Assembly (NCBI GenBank): GCA_963800415.1
Contig: CAWDBS010000044.1
Coordinates: forward strand, 147,888-211,887
Direction of reading: 5' to 3'
Length of the DNA stretch: 64,000 nt
From: Palsa-504 sp963800415
GTDB lineage: Bacteria > Actinomycetota > Actinomycetes > Streptosporangiales > Streptosporangiaceae
Shown here: positions 42,289 to 50,691 of the stretch, one piece after another
Layout of the letters: each line of letters begins with the position of its first letter
Numbering within the stretch: the stretch's first letter is position 1
Program-made: the position numbers and the translations under genes
Notes under the pieces: generated by a model
Seen by the model: the letters and a program-made list of their open reading frames with translations, nothing else
Databases searched by the model: none
Told to the model about the DNA's origin: nothing

Positions 42289-42945
42289 TTAGCTGTCGGC
42301 GGCCTCCTCTCGTTGCGTCTCGACGAGCGCGAGAACGTCCTGCGGGACCTGCCCGGTGTCGTGGTAGAGCTGCCAGGCCTTTATCCCGGGGAAGGTGCCG
42401 TCGGTGAACTCCGTCAGCAGCCCCCGCACCCACTCCGCCTCGGCGCGCCGCAGCGCCAGGTGATACTCCGACTCGATCAGGAAGAGCCGGGGTATCTGGG
42501 TGACCCACGCTTCCAGCCCCGCCTGATGCTGGGCGATGGCCGCCTCCAGCAGGTACAGCCGCTGCTGAAGCAGGCCAACGAGCTCGTCAGGCGGCAGCAC
42601 GGCGCAGTCGCCGAGGGCGGCTTCGAACCTGGTGTACTCCCGCGCGGGCTCACTGAGCAGCTCGCGCAGCCAGTCCTTCAGCTCGGCGCGTCCCGCGTCG
42701 GTGATCTGATAGGTGGTCCGCTCCGGCTGCCTGCCCTCGCGGGCGACATCCACGGCCTCGATGAAGCCGTACTTCTCCAGGTTCTGCACCACCGTGTAGA
42801 GCGAACCCCAGTTGATCTTGATCGCCTCGTCCTTGCCCCGCTGGCGCAGCGCCGCGGCCATCTCGTACGGATACATCGGCCGTTCCATCAGCAGCGTGAG
42901 CAGCGACAGCGCCAGCAGGTTACTGATCTTCCGCCGTTTGGCCAT
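42289..42945 (-). CDS. PadR-family transcription regulator
   Basis: 218 aa from the ATG at 42945. The winged helix LALSLLTLLMERPMYPYEMAAALRQRG, then INWGSLYTVVQNLEKYGFIEA and QPERTTYQITDAGRAEL, is a classic PadR N-terminal domain. A C-terminal helical domain (Vir_act_alpha_C type, ~100-200) serves dimerisation. It lies directly upstream of the ABC exporter and reads the same way, so it probably represses that exporter and itself. A perfect inverted repeat 50-65 bases upstream is the likely operator. Confidence 0.92.
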   Translation of the reverse strand: MAKRRKISNLLALSLLTLLMERPMYPYEMAAALRQRGKDEAIKINWGSLYTVVQNLEKYGFIEAVDVAREGRQPERTTYQITDAGRAELKDWLRELLSEPAREYTRFEAALGDCAVLPPDELVGLLQQRLYLLEAAIAQHQAGLEAWVTQIPRLFLIESEYHLALRRAEAEWVRGLLTEFTDGTFPGIKAWQLYHDTGQVPQDVLALVETQREEAADS

Positions 42946-42993
42946 CCTGATTACCTCGCATCCGAGTCTTCGTTTCCGAGGACTCGCTCTCAA

Positions 42994-43011
42994 ATACTCG
43001 TAGACGAGTAT
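42994..43011. promoter_or_regulatory. Predicted PadR operator
   Basis: ATACTCGT-AG-ACGAGTAT is an 18-bp inverted repeat with perfect 8-base arms, 49-66 bases before the PadR start. A second imperfect pair, CGAGTC and GACTCG, lies at 42963-42985. Confidence 0.7.
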
Positions 43012-43031
43012 AGACACATGGCTGCTCCGCC

Positions 43032-43065
43032 GGCAAACCCATAATCAAGATCTTTATCCCGAACG
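43032..43065 (-). repeat. Dispersed repeat, copy 2
   Basis: On the minus strand CGTTCGGGATA is followed by TTATGGGTTTGCC, the same two blocks as at 31685-31714 with a longer spacer. It lies in the gap between PadR and pfkA. Confidence 0.55.
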
Positions 43066-43155
43066 GGCCGCCGTGACTGCCCACCCGGACGCGAACCCGC
43101 CCTGCGCCCTGAAAGCCGGTCCGGTCCGGAGCAGTGACCGCGGGGCTGGTGCGGA

Positions 43156-44196
43156 TTAGCCGAAGAAGACTTCGGCTTCGGCGTAGCGCTGGGGCGGGAC
43201 CAGCTTGAGCTGGCTGGTGGCCTCGGCGAGCGGCACCCGGATGATGTCGGTGCCGCGCAGCGCCACCATCACGCCGAACGCCTCGTCGTGCACCGCCTGG
43301 ACCGCGTGAATGCCGAACCGGGTAGCCAGCACCCGGTCGTACGCCGTCGGCGTGCCACCGCGCTGGATGTGGCCGAGCACCGTGTAGCGGGCCTCCTTGC
43401 CGGTCCGCTTTTCGATCTCCTCGGCCAGCATCTGTCCGACGCCGCCCAGCCGCACGTGCCCGAACGAGTCGAGTTGCTCGGTGGTGGTGGCGAGTTGCTC
43501 GCTCACTGGGTGGGCTCCCTCGGAGACCACCACGATCGGCGAGTACCTGGTCTGGAACCGGTGCTGCACGTAGGCGCAGACCCGCTCGATGTCGAACGGC
43601 CGCTCCGGGATAAGGATGACGTTCGCGCCGCCGGCGAGGCCCGCGTGCAGCGCGATCCAGCCGGCGTGCCGGCCCATCACCTCGACGATCAGCGCCCGGT
43701 GGTGGCTTTCCGCCGTGGTGTGCAGCCGGTCGATCGCTTCCATGGCGATGTTCACGGCGGTGTCGAAGCCGAACGTGTAGTCGGTGGCGCCGAGGTCGTT
43801 GTCGATCGTCTTCGGCACCCCGACGACAGGGATCCCCTGCTCGCCCAGCTTGGTGGCCACGCCGAGCGTGTCCTCGCCGCCGATCACGATCAGCGCGTCG
43901 ACGCCCAGCCCGGCCAGGTTGTCCTTGATCCGCTCGATGCCGTTACGGCCGCCGTTGCCCGTGCTCTTCAGCGGGTTCGTCCGAGACGTTCCGAGGATGG
44001 TGCCGCCACGCGGCAGGATGCCGCGCACCGCCTGCACGTCCAGCGGCATCGTGTCGCCTTCGAGCGGCCCGCGCCACCCGTCGCGGAACCCGACGAATTC
44101 AAGGCCGTACTCCTGCACGCCCTTGCGGACGACGGCCCGGATAACTGCGTTCAATCCGGGGCAGTCGCCGCCACCGGTGAGGACTCCCACTCGCAT
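43156..44196 (-). CDS. pfkA: 6-phosphofructokinase, predicted pyrophosphate-dependent type
   Basis: 346 aa. It phosphorylates fructose 6-phosphate at C1. Family motifs: LTGGGDCPGLNAVIRAVVRKG, LGTSRTNP, PKTIDNDLGATDYTFGFDTA with the catalytic TIDND, MGRHAGWIALHAG, and LGHIQRGGTPTAYDR. The phosphate-donor site reads GGEDT (Asp109) rather than GGxGT, together with Lys129 in PKTIDND. In this group Asp at the first site with Lys at the second marks pyrophosphate-dependent enzymes such as that of Amycolatopsis methanolica, while Streptomyces ATP enzymes have Gly. The donor is therefore predicted to be PPi. The ATG start at 44196 gives the family's exact N-terminus MRVGVLTGGGDCPG. Confidence 0.93.
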   Translation of the reverse strand: MRVGVLTGGGDCPGLNAVIRAVVRKGVQEYGLEFVGFRDGWRGPLEGDTMPLDVQAVRGILPRGGTILGTSRTNPLKSTGNGGRNGIERIKDNLAGLGVDALIVIGGEDTLGVATKLGEQGIPVVGVPKTIDNDLGATDYTFGFDTAVNIAMEAIDRLHTTAESHHRALIVEVMGRHAGWIALHAGLAGGANVILIPERPFDIERVCAYVQHRFQTRYSPIVVVSEGAHPVSEQLATTTEQLDSFGHVRLGGVGQMLAEEIEKRTGKEARYTVLGHIQRGGTPTAYDRVLATRFGIHAVQAVHDEAFGVMVALRGTDIIRVPLAEATSQLKLVPPQRYAEAEVFFG

Positions 44197-44266
44197 GCCA
44201 ACAACCTTAGTGGGCGAGAGGCCTGCTCGGATGCCTGCGGCGCGAGCTCAGCAAAAACATCAGCCG

Positions 44267-45010
44267 TCAGGCGGTGCCACCAGAACCGGCAACATCACCC
44301 AAATCGCCATTTTCCTTACCGCCCTGGCCGCCGGCCGCTAGTTCGGCCTTGGCGCGGCGGGCGTCGACGTCGACGTACTCCTGGCCGGAGAGCTTCGCGA
44401 TCGCCTGCATGATCTCGTCAGTGATGGTCCGCAGCAGCGGGCCGTCGGCCTCCCGGCCGTGGTAGCGGGAGAAGTCCAGCGGCTCGCCGAACCGCACGCC
44501 CGGGCGGATCCGCCAGTTCGGCCAGAGGGTGCCCGGTGGCTGGAACTGGAACGTGTCGATCATGGCGCACGGGACCACGGGAGCGCCGGATTCGACGGCG
44601 AGCCTGGCCACTCCCGTCTTGCCCCGGTACAGGCGGCCGTCCGGGCTCCGGGTGCCTTCCGGGTAGATGCCGAGCACCTGCCCGACCGCCAGCACCTGCA
44701 GACCGGTCCGGAGCGCCTGCTCACTGGCGCCTCCCCCGGCCCGGTCGACGGGAATCTGGCCGACCCCGGTGAAGAAGGCCCGGCTGATGAGCCCCTTCAG
44801 CCCGCGCCCGGTGAAGTACTCCGACTTGGCCAGGAAGATCACTTTCCGCGGCACTGGCAGCGGCCCGAAGAAGTGGTCGGAGAACGACAGGTGGTTGCTC
44901 GCGAGGATGACCGGGCCTCGCCGGGGAACGTTCTTCACCCCCCACGCGCGGGGCCGGAAGAGGATCTTCAGCGTCATCCCGAGCGTGTACTTTGTCAGCC
45001 AGTAGCCCAC
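44267..45010 (-). CDS. plsC: 1-acylglycerol-3-phosphate O-acyltransferase (PlsC-like)
   Basis: 247 aa from the GTG at 45010. It acylates lysophosphatidate in phospholipid synthesis. The catalytic NHLSFSDHFF (H-X4-D) and the glycerophosphate-binding YPEGTRSPDGRLYRGKTGVARLA are present, with VPRKVIFLAKSEYF between. The hydrophobic N-terminus suggests membrane association. The frame stays open upstream into the IS1182 remnant, so earlier starts are rejected. It corresponds in position to Rv2182c. The IS1182 insertion lies 50 bases upstream and may separate it from its native promoter. Confidence 0.9.
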   Translation of the reverse strand: MGYWLTKYTLGMTLKILFRPRAWGVKNVPRRGPVILASNHLSFSDHFFGPLPVPRKVIFLAKSEYFTGRGLKGLISRAFFTGVGQIPVDRAGGGASEQALRTGLQVLAVGQVLGIYPEGTRSPDGRLYRGKTGVARLAVESGAPVVPCAMIDTFQFQPPGTLWPNWRIRPGVRFGEPLDFSRYHGREADGPLLRTITDEIMQAIAKLSGQEYVDVDARRAKAELAAGGQGGKENGDLGDVAGSGGTA

Positions 45011-45060
45011 GGTCACATCGTGCCACGTCCCCGCGGATGCGTCAGCCGGCGTGCCGCTAG

Positions 45061-47086
45061 GACGCCCTGAATAACCGGGATCTGGTGGATGGCCTGTGGC
45101 CGCTGATCCGGCTGTGGCGCCGGGACGCGCCGCCGTCCGCCGGGCTGGCCTCTGGCAGCCGCCGGTGCTGCTCCTCGGAGTGTGCCGCAGGGAGCGGCGG
45201 CACGGCTGCGCGGCGGGTCCTGGCCGGCCGGCCAGCACCCAGGCCTCGTCCTGGCGGGTCATCCCGTGCCGCAGCAGGGTGCGCAGGTTGATCGCGGCGC
45301 ACCGGTTGTGCAGCCAGGCGTCGTTTATGGCGGCACCGGTGTAGCGCAGCCGGACCGGCCGCCCGTTCTGGGTCGCGGTCCATGCGATGACCCGCGCGAT
45401 CATCGACCGGGCCGGGTAGGCCTGCTGGAATTAACCGGTGCGGGCCTGGGCGCGGGCGGCGCGCAGCAGCCCTCGTGCGGGTGGATGGTCAGCGACCGGC
45501 CGTCTTTGGCCGTGGTGCATCTTTCCCGTAGCGGGCAGGCCGCGCACGCGGCACCGAAGGTGACGGTGCGGCTCTTGCTCATCGGGCGGACCTGCCCGGC
45601 AGGGCAGATGACGGTGCCCTGCTCCTCGTCGATGGTGAAGTCATCAAGGGTGAACCCGCCGTCCACGGCCGGACGCAGCGGCTTCGGCTTGATGATGGTG
45701 TCGTGCCCGCCGTCGCGGTAGGCGGCGCGGGCTTCCCCGCTGCCGTAGGCCGAGTCGCCGTAGATCTCCAGCCCCTCGCCATCCCCCGCGCCCGCCGGCT
45801 GCGCCTGCCCGGCGTGCGCTGCCCGGGCGCGTCCGGCGGGGCGCCGACCGGCCCGGCGGGCACCTGCGCATGCTGCTGACCTGCGGTATCCGCCGCCTGG
45901 CCCGGGGCGCCGGGCGGCCCGGCCTCCCCGCTCCGCAGTTTCCGCGGTGCCGCCGGCCGGGCGGCCGGGCGGCGCGTCCCCGCCGCCGCTGTCACCGCCG
46001 AACCGGTCGCGGCAGGCCATCTTCACCCCGTTCTCCGCATCGGTGCTGCCCGGCCCGGCGGCCATCGTCATCTCGCAGTCGGTGATCAGCGCGGTCTCCG
46101 GCTCCGCGGCCACATGCCCGCGGAACCCGTCGCGGCGCTTGGACTTGCACTTGCGGGTATGCCGGGCCTCGCGGTCCACGGTGCTGATCACCCTGTCCGG
46201 GGTGACCTTCCGGGCAATCCGCCACCGCCCGTCCGTGCCATCGCTCCCCTCGGCGGGCTCCACGTCCAGCCCGGCGACCAGCGTCAGCAGGCCCAGAGCG
46301 TCCGCGGCCAGCTCGTCCCGCTCCGGCGCGCCCGACCCGGCAAGGGCATCCAGCACCGCCAGCGCGTCATTCACCAGGTCGCTGACCAGGCCTTCCTTCG
46401 CCGCCGGGTCGTCGCAGGCGAGGTCCTGCTTGCCTGGCTGAGAGAAATCGAGCTTGCACGCCGACGCGATCACCGCCCGGACATCGGGCACCACCCGCGC
46501 CACCTACCGCATCGCGGCCACCAGCTGCGGCACGGTGTCCATCGAGGCCAGCGCAGCATCGAACACCGTCGAGTCCAGGCCCGCTTCGCGCCGGCCCCGC
46601 AAGATCCCGGTCTCCGCGATCACCCCGCCACCGTGGCGAACACCCGTTCCGGGCGGTGCGAGGCCGTGATCCGCTTGCGCCAGTACACCGGGGTGGACTG
46701 GTCAAACGACATCTGCAGCAGCGACCGGCCGCACGCCACCATCCACCGCAGGTCGAGCTTCAGCGCATCGGCGGGCTGCGTGTCCGACAGGTCATACAGC
46801 TCCTTGAGCACCGGCACCGACCCGACCAGGTTCGCCGGAAGCGACGGCCGCCCGGTCCGCGAGGTGAACAAGTCCGCGGTGAACTCGTCGGGGAACAGCT
46901 CGGGGCGGTGCTCAGCCAAGAATGCGAACACGCTGCCCGGCGGCACCAGGTGCCCGACGACTTCGCCCGCATCACACGGGACCCGCTCCAGCCGCGATCT
47001 TCCCTGCATAATAAGATCATCCCAGAAGATCGAACACATTGCCGGCAGAACGCGCCAGCAGCCATCGCGAGTTATTCAGTGCCGTC
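45061..47086 (-). mobile_element. IS1182-family insertion sequence flanked by CTAG
   Basis: Inverted ends: GACGCCCTGAATAAC at 45061 and the complement of GACGGCACTGAATAAC ending at 47086, matching apart from one gap and one mismatch. CTAG lies immediately outside each end (45057-45060 and 47087-47090), a likely 4-bp target duplication. The transposase between is of the IS1182 type. Length 2026 bp. Confidence 0.82.
45200..47009 (-). pseudogene. IS1182-family transposase, frame-broken
   Basis: The N-terminal DUF772-like part starts at MQGRSRLERVPCDAGEVVGHLVPPGS (47009) and runs to about 46620. A middle part (46503-45400) has LDFSQPGKQDLACDDPAAKEGLVSDLVNDA, GHVAAEPETALITDCEMTMAAGPGSTDAENG, EIYGDSAYGSGEARAAY, and the Cys motif FGAACAACPLRERCTTAKDGRSL. 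The C-terminal part in another frame reads MIARVIAWTATQNGRPVRLRYTGAAINDAWLHNRCAAINLRTLL. Three or more frame changes and an in-frame stop region break the gene, so it is inactive as sequenced. Confidence 0.8.
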
Positions 47087-47440
47087 CTAGTGTCCGCCCA
47101 GTCCGAATGCCTCTCCCAACGCGGTGATTCCTGCGGTGTCGGCGAAGGGGAAGCTGAAAATCACTTCGTCAGCGCCGGCCTTGATGTGACCTGCGACCAG
47201 GCCGGGAATCTCATGGGGCTGGCCGACTGTGAATCCGGCGATCTCCTGCTCAGAGCCGGCCGCCGCCAGCATCTCGCGCACCTCGGCCGTGTTCTGGCTG
47301 GACGTCGTGAGGATCAGCGGGGTCATCCATGTCACGCCGACCTCGGCCGGATCCCGGCCGACCTCGGCGCAGTGGCGGTGGAGCACGCCGATCTTGCGGG
47401 CCAGCGTGCTGATCCTGGCTAGGCTCTGGGCATGAACGCC
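47087..47440 (-). pseudogene. LLM-class (F420-dependent) oxidoreductase, C-terminal remnant
   Basis: About 110 residues match the end of LLM luciferase-like F420 oxidoreductases: LARKIGVLHRHCAEVGRDPAEVGVTWMTPLILTTSSQ, FTVGQPHEIPGLVAGHIKAGADEVIFSFPFADTAGITALGEAFGLG. The N-terminal barrel is missing; upstream sequence shows no family similarity in any frame. The stop codon TAG is supplied by the CTAG at the IS1182 junction, so the last residues may be altered by the insertion. Confidence 0.7.
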
Positions 47441-47636
47441 TGCCGGTCGCCCCTCTTCTGCGACACCACCCTGGCCGAGCGCAGGGTCATCCTGTACACG
47501 ACCGGGTGCGGACACTTGCGGGCGGCCGGTCATGGCCGACGTGAACGCGGCCGTTCCGGGGTAGCAGAATGGGTTGTCGTGTTTAAGCATTCTGAACTGC
47601 AGAACAGTATGGACAGAAATAGAGGACGTTGGCTCC

Positions 47637-48386
47637 ATGTCACCACTGCTTCCAGGCGCGGAACCATTCGACCACGCAGGCGGTCCGGTCGGCGTGCTGC
47701 TGTGCCACGGCTTCACCGGCAGCCCGCAGACGTTGCGCGGCTGGGCGGACTACCTGGCTGACCAGGGTCTGACGGTCAGCCTCCCGCGGCTGCCCGGGCA
47801 CGGCACCACCTGGCAGGATCTCGCCCAGACTGATGGTGACGACTGGCTCGGCGAGGTCGATGCCGCGTTCGGCAGGCTGGCGAGCCGGTGCGAGCAGGCC
47901 TTCGTGTTCGGTCTGTCCATGGGCGGCTGCCTGGCGCTGCGGCTGGCGGAGACCCGCGGCAGCGCGGTGCGCGGCCTGGTGCTCGTCAACCCGTCGCTGG
48001 CCCCCGACACCAAGCTGTTCTTGCTCGCCCCGGTGCTCAAGCACGTGCTGCGGTCGCTGCCCGGCATCGCCAGCGACATCAAGAAACCCGGCGGACACGA
48101 GGTCGGCTACGACCGGGTGCCGGTCCGGGCCGCGGCCACGCTGCCCAAGCTCTGGAACGTAACGGTGAAGCACCTCGGCGAGGTCACCCAGCCGATGCTC
48201 GTCTACCGCAGCACGACCGACCACGTGGTCGGTCCGGCCAGCATGCGCACGCTGCTGGCAGGGGTGCCCGGCGGCCAGGTGACCGTGCGTGAATGCGCCG
48301 ACAGCTACCACGTCGCGACGCTCGACAACGACGCCGAGGCCATCTTCGAGGGCAGCCTGAAGTTCATCCAGGATCACGCCGGTTAG
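47637..48386 (+). CDS. Alpha/beta hydrolase, carboxylesterase type
   Basis: 249 aa from the ATG at 47637. The oxyanion segment VLLCHGFTGSPQTLRGWADYLADQG, nucleophile Ser in FGLSMGGCLALRLAE, Asp in YRSTTDHVVGP and His in CADSYHVATLDND make a complete triad. The fold resembles bacterial carboxylesterases and monoacylglycerol lipases (Est30 type). No signal peptide is visible, so it is cytoplasmic. It is the first gene downstream of the IS1182 and LLM remnants, on the opposite strand. Confidence 0.9.
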   Translation: MSPLLPGAEPFDHAGGPVGVLLCHGFTGSPQTLRGWADYLADQGLTVSLPRLPGHGTTWQDLAQTDGDDWLGEVDAAFGRLASRCEQAFVFGLSMGGCLALRLAETRGSAVRGLVLVNPSLAPDTKLFLLAPVLKHVLRSLPGIASDIKKPGGHEVGYDRVPVRAAATLPKLWNVTVKHLGEVTQPMLVYRSTTDHVVGPASMRTLLAGVPGGQVTVRECADSYHVATLDNDAEAIFEGSLKFIQDHAG

Positions 48387-48435
48387 CCGCCAAGCCCGCC
48401 CACGCGGGTGTGACACCAGGCAATAGGGACTGGGC

Positions 48436-48648
48436 ATGGGGGCCGCCCTCGTGCTAGTGCAGGCGGCCCGGCTGGGCCTGGACCGCCTGGAGCATGAGCT
48501 CTTCGAGGCCGCGCGGGCCATGGGCATGCCGCTGGAGGCGATCGCCGCCGTGCTCGACCTCCCGGACACCGGCGCGAAGCCGGGCAGGCGGCCGGCGGGG
48601 CGGGCGACGATCCTGGCGAGCAACGGCCTTGATACGCCCTCGGCTTAA
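48436..48648 (+). CDS. Small helical protein of unknown function
   Basis: 70 aa. Residues 10-45 (ARLGLDRLEHELFEAARAMGMPLEAIAAVLDLPD) are predicted helices resembling a helix-turn-helix half, as in small sigma-like or XRE-type proteins; the remainder is basic and disordered. It follows the esterase by 49 bases in the same direction and has GGGAC eight bases before the ATG. I do not recognise a family, and the assignment as a gene rests on codon use and position. Confidence 0.5.
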   Translation: MGAALVLVQAARLGLDRLEHELFEAARAMGMPLEAIAAVLDLPDTGAKPGRRPAGRATILASNGLDTPSA

Positions 48649-48760
48649 TCCTCCTGGCTTGGGTTCATAAGCACCCGTACTCCTGAGATTTACCCTCCCG
48701 GCATCGGACCACGGACGGCTATCGTGGGAGTCAGGCTACGGATCGGACATCGGTGGGGAC

Positions 48761-49718
48761 GTGCCGGACTGGGATAACACGGAGAGTCGAGAGAGCGACG
48801 AGGACGCCGCGTGGCGTGATCTGGTCGCCCGGTTCGAAGAACCCGCGACCACGGCCGGGCCGGTGCCCTGGCCGGAACGCGAGAACGTGCCGCGCCCGCA
48901 GACGACTTACGGTGCGGATGGTACTGACGGGGCGCCAGGAGTTCACGGGGCTGGCGGGATGCACAGGGCCGACGGGACACATAAGGCTGACGGGATTCAC
49001 GGGGAGGATGGGGCTCACGGGAGCCAGGGGTGCGCAGGGCGGATTGGGGGCCGGGGAAACTCGGGGCTCAACTGGACCCGCAGGCCAGCGCGGGGCCGAC
49101 GGTGTCCACGAAACCCAGGAGACTTCTGCGGTTGACGACCTGGACGGGACCGGCGGTACGCGCGGCCCCGAAGAATCGCAAGGGGCTGATGGGCCACGTG
49201 GGATCCACGGGTTGCGCGGCGCTGAAGTAGATAGCGGCGCTGAAGTAGATAGCGGCGCTGAAGTAGATAGCGGCGCTGAAGTAGATAGCGGCGCTGACGG
49301 GGCGTTCGGCGCGGACGGGCAGCTCGGCGCGGACGGGCGGCCGGGGGTGCATGAGCCGGACGTGATCCAGGCCGCACGGAGGGAGCGGAGGGGCGCCGCG
49401 CACGGCACGCGGGCCCGGAGGATCCGGGCCCGCAAGGCGCCGCCGCGGCCCGTGCCGGAAGACGACGACGAGCACTTCATCCCGCCCGCGCCGCCGCCGC
49501 TGCCTAAGCTGGACCCGGTCGCCAAGGGTGCCTGGGCGGCGCTGTTCGGCGGGCCAGGTTACCTGGTCGTCGCCACCGCGGCGGGCTGGTCGGTGCCGGG
49601 AATCGTCGCGTTCTGCGCGGTGGCCGCGTTCGTTACAGGCTTCGCCATACTCGTGCTGCGTATGAACGAGTCAGGGCCGGGCGGCCCGGACGACGGCGAC
49701 GACGGCGCCGTTGTCTGA
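48761..49718 (+). CDS. Membrane protein with collagen-like Gly-X-Y insert (one apparent frameshift)
   Basis: The N-terminus from the GTG at 48761 (WDNTESRESDEDAAWRDLVARFEEP ... PWPERENV) and the C-terminus (DDDEHFIPPAPPPLPKLDPVAKGAWAALFGGPGYLVV plus two membrane helices) match a conserved actinobacterial membrane protein of unknown function. Between them is a long Gly-X-Y region (GADGTDGAPGVHGAGG, then TGARGAQGG) and four copies of GAEVDS. The N-terminal frame stops at 49135, and the C-terminal half is read in the next frame, so one extra base lies between about 48950 and 49060. The gene overlaps the convergent glucokinase gene by 86 bases. Confidence 0.75.
49219..49297 (+). repeat. 18-bp tandem repeat encoding GAEVDS
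   Basis: GGCGCTGAAGTAGATAGC occurs four times in perfect tandem with a partial fifth copy. The codons (GAA GTA GAT AGC) are AT-rich compared with the surrounding gene, suggesting a recent expansion. Confidence 0.92.
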
Positions 49719-50691
49719 AGGTCGCCGCCTCGCTGCTCTCGCGGGCCAGGTCAGCGGCGCCAACGATCCCGGCGTCCTCGCCGAGCTGCGCGGCCTTGAT
49801 CTCGGCCAGCGGCCGGTGACCGCGCCCGGTCAGCGCGCGCTCGAAGGCGGCCCGCGCGGGGTCGAGTAGCAGTTCCCCCGCCTCGGACACGCCGCCGCCG
49901 ATTACGAAGCAGGCCGGGTCGAGGATCGCGGCCAGGTCGGCCAGCCCCTGGCCGAGCCAGCCGCCCACGGTCTGGAAGCAGCGCAGTGCGGCCGGGTCCC
50001 CCTCGGTGGCGGCCTGGGTGATCACCGGGCCGGAAATGCCCTCGGCTACCCCCCCGCCCAGCTGCAGCAGCCGGATGGCGCCCCCCGGGGTGCGCCTGGC
50101 GAACTCGCGGGCCTCAGCGACCAGGGCGGTGCCGCTGCAGTACTGCTCCCAGCAGCCCCGGTTCCCGCAGCCGCAGAGCCGGCCGTCGGGCACCACCCGG
50201 ATATGCCCGGGCTCCCCGGCCATCCCCCACCGGCCGCGGTAGAGCTCACCGCCGATGAGGATGGCGGCGCCGATGCCGGTGCCCAGGGCCACCAGCATCA
50301 CGTCGCCGTACCCGCGCGCGGCGCCGAACCGGGCTTCGGCCCAAGCCGACGCGTTGGCGTCGTTCTCCACCACGACCTCACGGCCGAGACGCTCCTCCAC
50401 CCGCTGCTTCAGCGGCTCGTCGCGCCAGGCGAGGTTCGGGGCGAACAGCATGGTCGCCCGGGCGCTGTCGACGAACCCGGCCGCGCCCAGCCCGATGGCC
50501 GCGACCTGGTGCCCGGCCACCCCGTTACGGCCGAGGAGTTCGGTCACCGCGCCGGCGATAGCCTGCTCGGTCCGCGCCGGGCTGGCCGCCGGGGTCGATC
50601 TCTTCAGTTTGGCGATGATCCGGCCGTCTTCGTCGACAACCCCCGCCGCGACTTTCGTGCCACCGACATCAACGCCGATGGCCAGCGTCAC
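49633..50691 (-). CDS. glk: ROK-family glucokinase
   Basis: 352 aa. It phosphorylates glucose with ATP (or polyphosphate in some relatives) and supplies glycolysis with the phosphofructokinase nearby. ATP loop IGVDVGGTKVAAGVVDEDG, catalytic Asp in VENDANASAWAE, GTGIGAAILIGGELYRG, HIRVVPDGRLCGCGNRGCWEQYCSG (zinc-binding CxCGxxGCxE) and FVIGGGVSEAG are present. In Streptomyces the homologue mediates carbon repression. The last ~35 residues are basic and overlap the convergent gene, so they may not be conserved. The gene start overlaps the upstream gene by four bases. Confidence 0.94.
   Translation of the reverse strand: MTLAIGVDVGGTKVAAGVVDEDGRIIAKLKRSTPAASPARTEQAIAGAVTELLGRNGVAGHQVAAIGLGAAGFVDSARATMLFAPNLAWRDEPLKQRVEERLGREVVVENDANASAWAEARFGAARGYGDVMLVALGTGIGAAILIGGELYRGRWGMAGEPGHIRVVPDGRLCGCGNRGCWEQYCSGTALVAEAREFARRTPGGAIRLLQLGGGVAEGISGPVITQAATEGDPAALRCFQTVGGWLGQGLADLAAILDPACFVIGGGVSEAGELLLDPARAAFERALTGRGHRPLAEIKAAQLGEDAGIVGAADLARESSEAATFRQRRRRRRRPGRPALTRSYAARVWRSL

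Noticed and set aside
49219..49297. Possible CRISPR-like array
   Set aside because: The 18-bp units are in direct contact without spacers and encode GAEVDS in frame, so this is a coding tandem repeat. No cas gene is present.
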